Positions 42,095-50,143 of a stretch of 64,000 bases of DNA are shown here, one piece after another. The notes under the pieces are model-generated. The model worked only from the letters and a program-made list of their open reading frames with translations. It had not been told where the DNA came from and did not search any database. The stretch comes from Mycolicibacterium setense (GTDB taxonomy: Bacteria > Actinomycetota > Actinomycetes > Mycobacteriales > Mycobacteriaceae), in assembly GCF_000805385.1 (NCBI RefSeq), contig NZ_JTJW01000008.1:839482-903481 (forward strand), given 5' to 3'. The number at the start of each line of letters is the position of its first letter. Within the stretch, counting starts at the first letter, position 1. A program made the translations under genes and the position numbers.

Positions 42095-43537
42095 ATGAGC
42101 CGACGCACCCTGTTCGGCATCGCGGTTGCCGTGTGCACGCTGTTGTCATCGGCGGCATGTTCGTCCCTCGTCGGCGGCACGGCAGTATCGGTGTTCAGCG
42201 ACCCCTTCTCGGTGGCGGGTATGCCGGCCACCGACGGTTCCAGCGGGCTGCGCCCCGATGCCGCGGCGCCCACGCGGAAGGTGACCGACACCGACGGCGG
42301 CAAGATCGACAATCTCGCCGCCAGCGCCGTCAGTGACCTTGAGGAGTTCTGGTCGGCTGCGTACTCGGAAGCGTTCAATGGTGAGTTCCAACCGGTGCGC
42401 GCTCTGATCTCCTGGGACGCCGAGAGTTTCGACGGACAGTTCTGCGGGATGGAGACCTACTCGCTGGTCAACGCCGCGTTCTGCAAACCCGACCGGACCA
42501 TCGGCTGGGACCGCGGTGTGCTGATGCCAGGTCTACGCCAGAACAACGGCGACATGGGCGCCGTCATGGTGCTCGCGCACGAGTACGGTCACGCGATCCA
42601 GCAACAGGCCGGGCTGATCAACCACAAGACGCCCACATTGGTCGCCGAGCAGCAGGCCGACTGTCTCGCCGGCACCTACATGCGATGGGTCGCCCAGGGT
42701 GATTCCGCGCGCTTCGCGCTCAGCACCGCCGACGGGCTCAACAACCTGCTGGCGGCAGTGGTGGCGTTCCGGGATCCGCTGCTCACCGAGGCTGAGGCTC
42801 AGGTCGGGATCGACGAGCACGGGTCGGCGTTCGAACGGATCTCGGCCTTCCAGTTCGGGTTCACCGACGGGCCTGCGGCGTGTGCCGCGATCGACGTCAA
42901 GGAGATCAACCAGCGGCGGGGCGACCTTCCGGTCCTGCTGCCCGAGGACCAGAGCGGCGACCTGGACATCACCGAACGCTGGGTCCGCTCGCTGGTCGAC
43001 GCCCTCAACGTCATCTTCGAGCCCGACGCTCCCCCTCAGCTCGATTTCCGGCCCGACGCTGCGGTCGACTGTCCGGACGCCCGGCCCAGCCCGCCGACCT
43101 CCTACTGCCCGGACACCAACACGATCGTGATCGATCTGGCCGAATTGCAGGCGCTCGCAACACCACCCGACGAGGTCGACGTCGGTGGGCTCGCCGGCGG
43201 CGACAACACCGCCTTCTCCGTGCTGATCTCGCGCTACACGCTGGCCCTGCAGCACGCACGCGGCCTGGTGCTGGACAACGCCGAGGCAGCACTGCGCACG
43301 GCCTGCCTGACCGGAGTGGCCACGGCAAGGATGATCAAACCCGTCAACCTGCCCAATGGCGACACCATTCTGCTGACCGCCGGTGACGTCGACGAGGCGG
43401 TATCGGGCATGCTGACCAATGGATTGGCGGCCAGCGATGTCAACGGCGAGTCGGTGCCCTCGGGCTTCGCACGCATCGACGCGTTCCGGGTCGGCATCCT
43501 CGGTGACGAGGATCGCTGCCTCAAGCGGTTCGGCTGA
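42095..43537 (+). CDS. Putative neutral zinc metallopeptidase lipoprotein (paralog of 19207-20643)
   Basis: A 480-residue exported protein. FGIAVAVCTLLSSAACSSL is a lipoprotein signal with lipobox SAAC near residue 19-22. The mature part starts with a GMPATDGSSGLRPDA segment that matches GLPVTDGHSGIRPDA of the paralog. The zinc motif is LAHEYGHAIQQQAGLI near residue 160, with EQQADCLAGTYMRWVAQGD as the third-ligand helix. ATG 42095 follows GGAAGGCAG. It lies downstream of dinG by 89 bases and convergent with the MspA-type gene, 11 bases apart. Confidence 0.86.
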   Translation: MSRRTLFGIAVAVCTLLSSAACSSLVGGTAVSVFSDPFSVAGMPATDGSSGLRPDAAAPTRKVTDTDGGKIDNLAASAVSDLEEFWSAAYSEAFNGEFQPVRALISWDAESFDGQFCGMETYSLVNAAFCKPDRTIGWDRGVLMPGLRQNNGDMGAVMVLAHEYGHAIQQQAGLINHKTPTLVAEQQADCLAGTYMRWVAQGDSARFALSTADGLNNLLAAVVAFRDPLLTEAEAQVGIDEHGSAFERISAFQFGFTDGPAACAAIDVKEINQRRGDLPVLLPEDQSGDLDITERWVRSLVDALNVIFEPDAPPQLDFRPDAAVDCPDARPSPPTSYCPDTNTIVIDLAELQALATPPDEVDVGGLAGGDNTAFSVLISRYTLALQHARGLVLDNAEAALRTACLTGVATARMIKPVNLPNGDTILLTAGDVDEAVSGMLTNGLAASDVNGESVPSGFARIDAFRVGILGDEDRCLKRFG

Positions 43538-43548
43538 CGCCTGTCCGA

Positions 43549-44274
43549 TCAGACCACCTTCGTGGTCCCGTACCAGGCCAGCACCGCCTCGGACTCGTCG
43601 GTCGAACGGGTCAGCACGGCATAGGACCGGATGAACGACTGCCCCACGCAGCCGTCGATCTTCACCCGGAAGTTGCTGATCATCACCCACGGCTCGGTGC
43701 CCTTGAACTCCTTCTCGACCACCCGGATGAGGTTGATGATGCCGGGTTTGAGACCGATCGTGATGCCACCGCCGATATTCGCGCCGACTCCCGGCAAGAT
43801 CCCCTCCGGCCAGGGCGAGACCACATCGGTGCCGAGAAGCCCTATGGACGAGTTGATTCCGGCGGTACCGGTCAGGGAGACGCCGTTGGAGGTGCTCATG
43901 TCGATGCCGCAGCCGATCTGGTAGCCGGCCTCCAGGGTGCCGCGCGGGTCCCCGCTGTCCGGGCCGGCCATCGCGCCGCGGTACGTGCCGCCGACCACGT
44001 ATTCGCGCGACGACACCGCGGTGGTCAATGGCGGCACCACGGCCTGGGTTTCGTCGGCGGCCGACACCGTCAGCGTCCAACCGTCCGGGGTCTTGAGGTG
44101 GGCGGGCGGGGTCGACTCGACCAGATCGGCGGCGGGCGGTTCGCCGGCCGCGGGCTCCACATCGGCTACGACCTCGACTTCGGGTGCCACGACGGGGTCG
44201 GCCCAGGCCGGAGTCGCCGTTGCCGCGAAGGCCAGGGACACGGCGGTGAGCAGTCCGAACGAGCGAGTCAACAC
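43549..44274 (-). CDS. MspA-family outer-membrane porin
   Basis: A 241-residue exported protein. A Sec signal peptide ends in ATPAWA-DP near residue 26. A Pro/Glu-rich spacer of about 35 residues follows. The MspA domain then begins near residue 62 with KTPDGWTLTVSAADET, and continues with GGTYRGAMAG, GYQIGCGIDMSTSNGVSLTG and GGGITIGLKPG. The pairing Cys is in IDGCVGQSFIRSY. MspA porins form octameric channels for small hydrophilic solutes and are restricted to rapidly growing mycobacteria. The acidic-proline spacer before the barrel domain is longer than in MspA itself. Confidence 0.92.
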   Translation of the reverse strand: MLTRSFGLLTAVSLAFAATATPAWADPVVAPEVEVVADVEPAAGEPPAADLVESTPPAHLKTPDGWTLTVSAADETQAVVPPLTTAVSSREYVVGGTYRGAMAGPDSGDPRGTLEAGYQIGCGIDMSTSNGVSLTGTAGINSSIGLLGTDVVSPWPEGILPGVGANIGGGITIGLKPGIINLIRVVEKEFKGTEPWVMISNFRVKIDGCVGQSFIRSYAVLTRSTDESEAVLAWYGTTKVV

Positions 44275-44375
44275 AGGCGGCCTCCCGTTACGGTTCCCCG
44301 CGGGAACGTATCGCCACGTTCCCGGTGGGACACGGCTGCCTATGTGCTTACCCGACCGTCAGTGCCGACTCGCAC

Positions 44376-45224
44376 TCAGGTGGGCATTTTCAGGACGAAC
44401 CCACACTCCAACGCCACCCAGCAGGCGCCGTCGGGCCCGATGGCCAACCCGTGCGGTTCGCTGCCGGACGGCAGGTCGATGGTCACCACCTCCCCGTCCC
44501 CGCTGATGCGGGCGATCTGATCCGCGCCCCACAGGCTGACCCACACTCCGTCGGTGGGGTCGGCCACCACCGCATGCGGTTTGCCCGGCAGATCCAGTTC
44601 CTGGATGGCGTCGTTTACCGGGATCCGGCCGATCTTGTCCGCGCGGATCTCGGTGAACCACACCGCGTCGTCATGGGTTGCCGCAATACCTACGGGACCG
44701 GCTGCGGCCGTGGGTAATTCGCGAATCGTGAGCGCTCCGTCGATGGTCAACCGACCCACCGCCCCGGACTCGTTGAGCGTGAACCACATTGCGCCGTCAG
44801 GACCTTCGGTGATCATCGACGGCATCCCGCCGACGGTGGCTGCCGTGGTGATCTCACCGTCAGTGCCGATTCTGCCGATCTCGCCCGCCGACATCGTGGT
44901 GAACCACATGGCCTCGTCCGGGCCCGGGGTGATCCCGAACGGCGCACTGCCGTCGGGCAATTCGAAGGACGTCAACCCGCCCGCAGTGGTGATCCGGCCG
45001 ATCCGGTCATCGCCGGACCGGGTGAACCACAGTGCCCCGTCCGGTCCGGCCGCGATGATCGACGGACGTGAGCCTTCTCCGACCGGATACGTGCAGACCT
45101 CGCCGTCGGCCGACACGCGGGCGACGGCGCCACCGTGCACCAGGGTCACCCACATGGCGCCGTCACTTCCGGCCGCCAGCGCGTACGGTCCGCCGTCGAG
45201 CTGAACTTTGAGCGCCTTACTCAA
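44376..45224 (-). CDS. vgb: Virginiamycin B lyase-like seven-bladed propeller
   Basis: A 282-residue beta-propeller made of repeating units with the pattern GPDGALWFT, GPDEAMWFT, GPDGAMWFT. Seven units can be counted. The C-terminal PHGLAIGPDGACWVALECGF has the His and Glu in the positions described as catalytic in Vgb, the lyase that linearises streptogramin B. Length is also near that of Vgb (about 290). It has no signal peptide. Its start overlaps the stop of glgP by 4 bases, which is an unusual partner for a resistance enzyme. A sugar-related role cannot be excluded. Confidence 0.82.
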   Translation of the reverse strand: MSKALKVQLDGGPYALAAGSDGAMWVTLVHGGAVARVSADGEVCTYPVGEGSRPSIIAAGPDGALWFTRSGDDRIGRITTAGGLTSFELPDGSAPFGITPGPDEAMWFTTMSAGEIGRIGTDGEITTAATVGGMPSMITEGPDGAMWFTLNESGAVGRLTIDGALTIRELPTAAAGPVGIAATHDDAVWFTEIRADKIGRIPVNDAIQELDLPGKPHAVVADPTDGVWVSLWGADQIARISGDGEVVTIDLPSGSEPHGLAIGPDGACWVALECGFVLKMPT

Positions 45225-47842
45225 GCCAGCGCCACCAGGCCGAGCTCGTTGTCAGCGGTCAGCAACCGATGATGCGGCAACACCCTCACGGTGTACCCCA
45301 CCGGTCCGGCGACCGGCAGCGGAGTACTGGTCGAGAAGACCTCGGTACCGCCGTCCGCCGATCCCGTGTGCGTCATCGGCACGGTGACCGGGTTCAGGAT
45401 CACGTCACCGGCATCCACCCGGCCGAGTACCGCCTGCACCGTGACTTCATCGGGCTGCAGGCCGGCCAGCTGCACCTTGGCGGTCAGCGTCAGCTCTGAG
45501 CCCAGCAGCGGTGTGTCGGGCAAGCCGTAGCTGTCCACATCGGTGATCTCGATCTTGGGCCAGGCCTCCTGCGCCCGGCGCCGGTATGCAGCCAAGTCCC
45601 TGGCCGCGCCGAACGGCTCCCCCGAAGCGGCCTGGACTGTCTCACGCAACGACCGCGCGGCCGGCAGGTAGTACTTCTCGGTGTAGTCCCGCACCATCCG
45701 GGAGGCCAGCACCTTCGGTCCGAGCACCTGCAGCGTGTGGCGGACCATCTCGACCCAGCGGGTCGGCACCCCCTGCTCGTCGCGGTCGTAGAACTTCGGC
45801 GTGACCGCGTGCTCGAGCAGGTCGTAGAGGGCAGCGGCCTCAAGGTCGTCGCGACGGGCCTCGTCGTCCACTCCGTCGGCGGTCGGGATCTCCCATCCGT
45901 TCTCGCCGTCGTACCACTCGTCCCACCAGCCGTCCCTGATCGAGAGGTTCAGCCCGCCATTGAGCGCACTCTTCATACCCGATGTGCCGCAGGCCTCCAG
46001 CGGCCGCAGTGGATTGTTGAGCCAGACGTCGCACCCCCAGTACAGCAACCGGGCCATCGACATGTCGTAGTCGGGCAGGAACGCGATGCGATGCCGCACC
46101 TCAGGCCGGTCGGCGAACCGCACGATCTGCTGGATGAGCGCCTTGCCACCGTCGTCGGCCGGATGCGACTTGCCTGCCACGATCAACTGCACCGGCCGCT
46201 CGTCGTCGAGCAACAACCGCTCCAGCCGCTCCGGATCACGCAACATCAGCGTCAGCCGCTTATAGGTGGGCACCCTTCGGGCGAATCCGACGGTCAGCAC
46301 CGACGGATCGAAAGCCGTTGCGATCCAGCCCAATTCAGCCTCAGATGCGCCGCGCTCCAGCCAGGAGCGGCGCAACCTGTCACGCACGTCGCCGATCAGC
46401 GTCTCGCGCAACTGCGAGCGGATCCACCACATGTGTCCCGGTTCGACCTCCTGCAACCGCTCCCACACCGCGGGTTCGGCCGCCTCGGAACCGATCAGCT
46501 CGCGGCCCAGTGCCAACCATTGCGGAGCCGCCCACGTCGGGGCATGCACACCGTTGGTGATCGATCCGATCGGCACCTCGGCCTGGTCGAATCCCGGCCA
46601 CAGGTCGTTGAACATCGCGCGGCTGACCCGGCCGTGCAGCAGCGACACCCCGTTGGCCCGCTGGGCGAGCCGGAGACCCATGTGCGCCATGTTGAACTTC
46701 GACGGATCGTCCTCGACGCCGAAGGCGACCACCCGATCCAACGGCACACCGGGCAGCAGCCGTGAATCGGCGGGACCGCGCGATTGATTCTCGTCGCGCG
46801 AGCGCTCATCAGCCGGACCGCCGAAGTAACGCCTCACCATCTCGACCGGGAACCGGTCGATCCCGGCGGGTACCGGGGTGTGCGTGGTGAACACGGTCGA
46901 GGACCGCACCACGGTCAGCGCCGTGTCGAAGTCCAGCCCTGCCGCGACCAGTTCGCGGATCCGTTCCACCCCGAGGAAACCGGCGTGGCCCTCGTTCATG
47001 TGGAACACCTCGGGCGCGGGCAGGTTCTCGATCTCGGTGAACGCACGGATCGCGCGCACACCTCCGATACCCGCCAGGATCTCCTGTTTGATGCGGTGCT
47101 CCTGATCGCCGCCGTACAGCCGGTCGGTGACACCGCGCAGTTCATGCTCGTTCTCCGGGACGTCGGAATCGAGCAGCAGCAGCGGGACCCGGCCCACTTG
47201 CGCGATCCACACCCGGGCCCTCAGCTCACGGGCATCCGGCTGCGCCAGCGTGACCAGCACCGGCTCCCCTGACGCGTCGGTGAGCAGCCGCAGCGGCAGG
47301 CCCTGCGGGTCCAGCGACGGATAATTCTCGTGCTGCCAGCCGTCGGCGGTCAGGGACTGACGGAAGTAACCGGAGCGGTAGTACAGCCCGACCGCGATCA
47401 ACGGCAGCCCCAGATCCGAGGCGGATTTCAGATGGTCGCCGGCCAGGATGCCCAGTCCACCCGAATAATTCGGCAGCACCTCGGCGACACCGAACTCCAT
47501 CGAGAAGTAGGCGATGCCCTTCGGCATCTCGACGCCGTCGGCGATCTGCTGCTGGTACCACAGCGGCCGGGTGAGGTAGTTGTCCAGGTCCGCGGCCAAC
47601 TCGTCGAGCCGGCCCAGAAACGATTCGTCCCCGGCCAGTTCGTCGAGCCGCTGCGGGCTCACCGCCCCCAGCAGTGCCACCGGGTCACCGTTGGCCTGCT
47701 GCCACAGCTCGGCATCGATGACAGCAAACAAGTCCTGGGTCGGCTTGTGCCACGACCACCGCAGGTTGATCGACAGTCGTTCCAGCGCCGCCAACCGCTC
47801 GGGAAGGTGCGTGCGGACAGTGAACCGTCTCAGGGCTTTCAC
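45221..47842 (-). CDS. glgP: Alpha-glucan (maltodextrin) phosphorylase
   Basis: About 873 residues. The N-terminal DUF3417-type domain (LSINLRWSWHKPTQDLF) is followed by the phosphorylase fold, with YFSMEFGVAEVLPNYSGGLG near residue 110, HMNEGHAGFLGVERI near residue 285, NGVHAPTW, and the PLP-site region GTSGMKSALNGGLNLS near residue 630 containing the lysine. It releases glucose-1-phosphate from glycogen-like glucan. The GTG at 47842 (VKALRRF) matches the known start of Rv1328; the frame is open to 47863. Residues about 342-358 hold an extra ADERSRDENQSRG segment derived from a repeat. It is divergent from glgE, sharing a 215-bp region. Confidence 0.93.
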   Translation of the reverse strand: MKALRRFTVRTHLPERLAALERLSINLRWSWHKPTQDLFAVIDAELWQQANGDPVALLGAVSPQRLDELAGDESFLGRLDELAADLDNYLTRPLWYQQQIADGVEMPKGIAYFSMEFGVAEVLPNYSGGLGILAGDHLKSASDLGLPLIAVGLYYRSGYFRQSLTADGWQHENYPSLDPQGLPLRLLTDASGEPVLVTLAQPDARELRARVWIAQVGRVPLLLLDSDVPENEHELRGVTDRLYGGDQEHRIKQEILAGIGGVRAIRAFTEIENLPAPEVFHMNEGHAGFLGVERIRELVAAGLDFDTALTVVRSSTVFTTHTPVPAGIDRFPVEMVRRYFGGPADERSRDENQSRGPADSRLLPGVPLDRVVAFGVEDDPSKFNMAHMGLRLAQRANGVSLLHGRVSRAMFNDLWPGFDQAEVPIGSITNGVHAPTWAAPQWLALGRELIGSEAAEPAVWERLQEVEPGHMWWIRSQLRETLIGDVRDRLRRSWLERGASEAELGWIATAFDPSVLTVGFARRVPTYKRLTLMLRDPERLERLLLDDERPVQLIVAGKSHPADDGGKALIQQIVRFADRPEVRHRIAFLPDYDMSMARLLYWGCDVWLNNPLRPLEACGTSGMKSALNGGLNLSIRDGWWDEWYDGENGWEIPTADGVDDEARRDDLEAAALYDLLEHAVTPKFYDRDEQGVPTRWVEMVRHTLQVLGPKVLASRMVRDYTEKYYLPAARSLRETVQAASGEPFGAARDLAAYRRRAQEAWPKIEITDVDSYGLPDTPLLGSELTLTAKVQLAGLQPDEVTVQAVLGRVDAGDVILNPVTVPMTHTGSADGGTEVFSTSTPLPVAGPVGYTVRVLPHHRLLTADNELGLVALA
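46790..46810. repeat. Junction-repeat relative inserted in glgP
   Basis: The plus strand reads CTCGTCGCGCGAGCGCTCAT, then C. It matches the core of the tandem units at 5458-5554 in 19 of 21 positions. Here it lies in frame inside glgP and encodes DERSRDE, part of an Arg/Asp-rich patch between well-conserved phosphorylase segments (RRYFGG and LLPGVPLDRV). Confidence 0.6.
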
Positions 47843-48057
47843 GCGTCCCAACCTTACTGACAATTCCGGCTCGCGCAGCGGTGAGAGTTATCCGTTCAGG
47901 CAACGTTGTCCGTACGACCGGCGTATCCGTAGATGCGGCGGCCGGCACGCGCTTAACGCCCGCGAGATTGGACAGCCCACTACGGTGGGTATCAGACGCG
48001 ACAAGGCAAGTGAACGAAAGACAGCCGCTTGACCGTGGCGACGTGAGGAGTGGATGG

Positions 48058-50136
48058 GTGGCCGGTCGTATCGGAATCGACGATGTCGCGCCCGTGGTCT
48101 TCTGCGGGCAGTTCCCGGCAAAAGCCGTCGTCGGCGAGGTCGTCCCGGTGCGGGCCACGGTGTGGCGGGAAGGCCACGACGCGGTCGCCGCCACCCTGGT
48201 GGTGCGTTATCTCGGCACCGAATACCCGCGGCTGGCCACCGGGCCGGGTACCGCGACGGTGCCGGTGCCGATCGGCGAGGTGGTGCGCCCCACCCAGCGC
48301 ATCAAGCCGCAGGCCTTGCCCATGTCCCCCGGGCACACCCCCGATGTGTTCCACGGCCACTTCACGCCGGACAGCGTCGGACTGTGGACGTACCGCGTAG
48401 ACGGCTGGGGTGATCCCCTGGCGACCTGGCGGCACGCGGTCGAGGCCAAGCTCGGCGCCGGTCAGAGCGAGGCCGAGCTGTCCAACGACCTGCTGATCGG
48501 AGCGCGCCTGCTCGAGCGCGCCGCCACCGGGGTGCCCCGCAAACTGCGCGATCCCCTGCTGGAGGCCGCCACGGTGCTGCGCACACCCGGCGATCCCTTC
48601 CTGCGCGCCGGGGCCGCCCTGTCCGACGAGGTCACCGAACTGCTCGACCAGTACCCGCTGCGCGAGTTGGTCACCCGCGGTGAGCAATACGGGGTCTGGG
48701 TGGACCGGCCGCTGGCCCGGTTCTCCTCGTGGTACGAGTTGTTCCCGCGCTCCACGGGCGGCCGCGACAAAGCCGGACATCCGGTGCACGGGACGTTCGC
48801 CACCGCTGCCGACCAACTGCCGCGCATCGCCCGCATGGGTTTCAACATCGTCTACCTGCCGCCCATCCACCCCATCGGCAAGGTTCACCGCAAGGGCCGC
48901 AACAACGCAGTGACCGCCGGGCCTGATGACGTCGGGTCGCCATGGGCCATCGGCAGCGACGAGGGCGGCCACGACGCCGTGCACCCCGCGCTGGGCACGA
49001 TCGACGACTTCGATGCCTTCGTCGCGGCGGCCCGCAAGCAGGGTGTCGAGGTGGCGCTGGATCTGGCACTGCAGTGTGCGCCCGATCATCCTTGGGCCAC
49101 AGCGCATCCGGAGTGGTTCACGGTGCTTCCGGACGGCACCATCGCCTACGCGGAGAACCCACCCAAGAAGTACCAGGACATCTATCCGCTCAACTTCGAC
49201 AACGATCCCGCCGGGCTGTACCACGAGGTGCTACGCGTGGTGCGGTTCTGGATATCGCACGGTGTCAAGGTCTTTCGCGTCGACAACCCACACACCAAAC
49301 CGCCGAACTTCTGGGTCTGGCTGATCGCCGAGATCAAGAACGAGGATCCGGACGTCCTGTTCCTGTCCGAGGCGTTCACTCGGCCGGCCCGGCTCTACGG
49401 CCTGGCCAAACGCGGATTCACCCAGTCCTACACGTACTTCACGTGGCGCACCAACAAGTGGGAGCTCACCGAATTCGGCAACGAGATCACCCACAACGCC
49501 GACAGCGCACGGCCCAGCCTTTGGGTCAACACCCCGGACATCCTGCACGAGTCGCTACAGCACGGTGGCCCGGGCATGTTCGCGATTCGCGCGGTGCTGG
49601 CCTCCACCATGAGCCCGTCGTGGGGCATGTACTCCGGTTTCGAGCTGTTCGAGCATAGGGCCGTCCGGGAGGGCAGCGAGGAGTATCTGGACTCGGAGAA
49701 ATACGAACTACGCCCCCGCGACTTCGCGGCCGCGCTCGCCGAGGGACGCTCCCTAGAGCCATTCGTGGCACGCCTCAACGAGATCCGGCGCCTGCACCCC
49801 GCCCTGCGCCAGCTGCGGACGCTGACCTTCCACCACGTGGACAACGACGCTCTTCTCGCCTACAGCAAGTTCGACCCGATCACCGGCGACACCGTCCTCG
49901 TGGTGGTGACCCTGAACCCGTTCAGCCCCGAAGAAGCCACGTTGTGGTTGAACATGGAGGCACTGGGTATGGAAACACATGACCGGTTCTGGGTACGCGA
50001 CGAGATCACCGGCGAGGAATACCAGTGGGGGCAGTCGAATTACGTGCGCATCGATCCCGCCAAGGCGGTGGCGCACGTGTTGAACATGCCGCTCGTACCC
50101 TATGAGCAACGACTGGGCTTGCTACGCAGGGAATGA
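48058..50136 (+). CDS. glgE: Alpha-1,4-glucan:maltose-1-phosphate maltosyltransferase GlgE
   Basis: A 692-residue GH13_3 enzyme that extends alpha-glucan with maltose-1-phosphate. FRVDNPHTKPPNFW gives the nucleophile Asp409, LSEAFTRPARLYGLAKRGF the acid/base Glu438, and LWVNTPDILHE a third Asp at 494, the standard triad by motif. An N-terminal all-beta domain covers residues 1-105 and a helical insertion follows. GTG 48058 is chosen because GAGGAG lies 8 bases upstream, giving a length close to the M. tuberculosis protein (701). It lies 7 bases from glgB, and GlgE-GlgB together make capsular and intracellular glucan. Confidence 0.96.
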   Translation: MAGRIGIDDVAPVVFCGQFPAKAVVGEVVPVRATVWREGHDAVAATLVVRYLGTEYPRLATGPGTATVPVPIGEVVRPTQRIKPQALPMSPGHTPDVFHGHFTPDSVGLWTYRVDGWGDPLATWRHAVEAKLGAGQSEAELSNDLLIGARLLERAATGVPRKLRDPLLEAATVLRTPGDPFLRAGAALSDEVTELLDQYPLRELVTRGEQYGVWVDRPLARFSSWYELFPRSTGGRDKAGHPVHGTFATAADQLPRIARMGFNIVYLPPIHPIGKVHRKGRNNAVTAGPDDVGSPWAIGSDEGGHDAVHPALGTIDDFDAFVAAARKQGVEVALDLALQCAPDHPWATAHPEWFTVLPDGTIAYAENPPKKYQDIYPLNFDNDPAGLYHEVLRVVRFWISHGVKVFRVDNPHTKPPNFWVWLIAEIKNEDPDVLFLSEAFTRPARLYGLAKRGFTQSYTYFTWRTNKWELTEFGNEITHNADSARPSLWVNTPDILHESLQHGGPGMFAIRAVLASTMSPSWGMYSGFELFEHRAVREGSEEYLDSEKYELRPRDFAAALAEGRSLEPFVARLNEIRRLHPALRQLRTLTFHHVDNDALLAYSKFDPITGDTVLVVVTLNPFSPEEATLWLNMEALGMETHDRFWVRDEITGEEYQWGQSNYVRIDPAKAVAHVLNMPLVPYEQRLGLLRRE

Positions 50137-50143
50137 GAACGAG

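Noticed and set aside
42533..44080. 515-residue minus-strand open frame
   Set aside because: It overlaps the metallopeptidase and MspA genes in the wrong frame; both real genes have signal peptides and family motifs.
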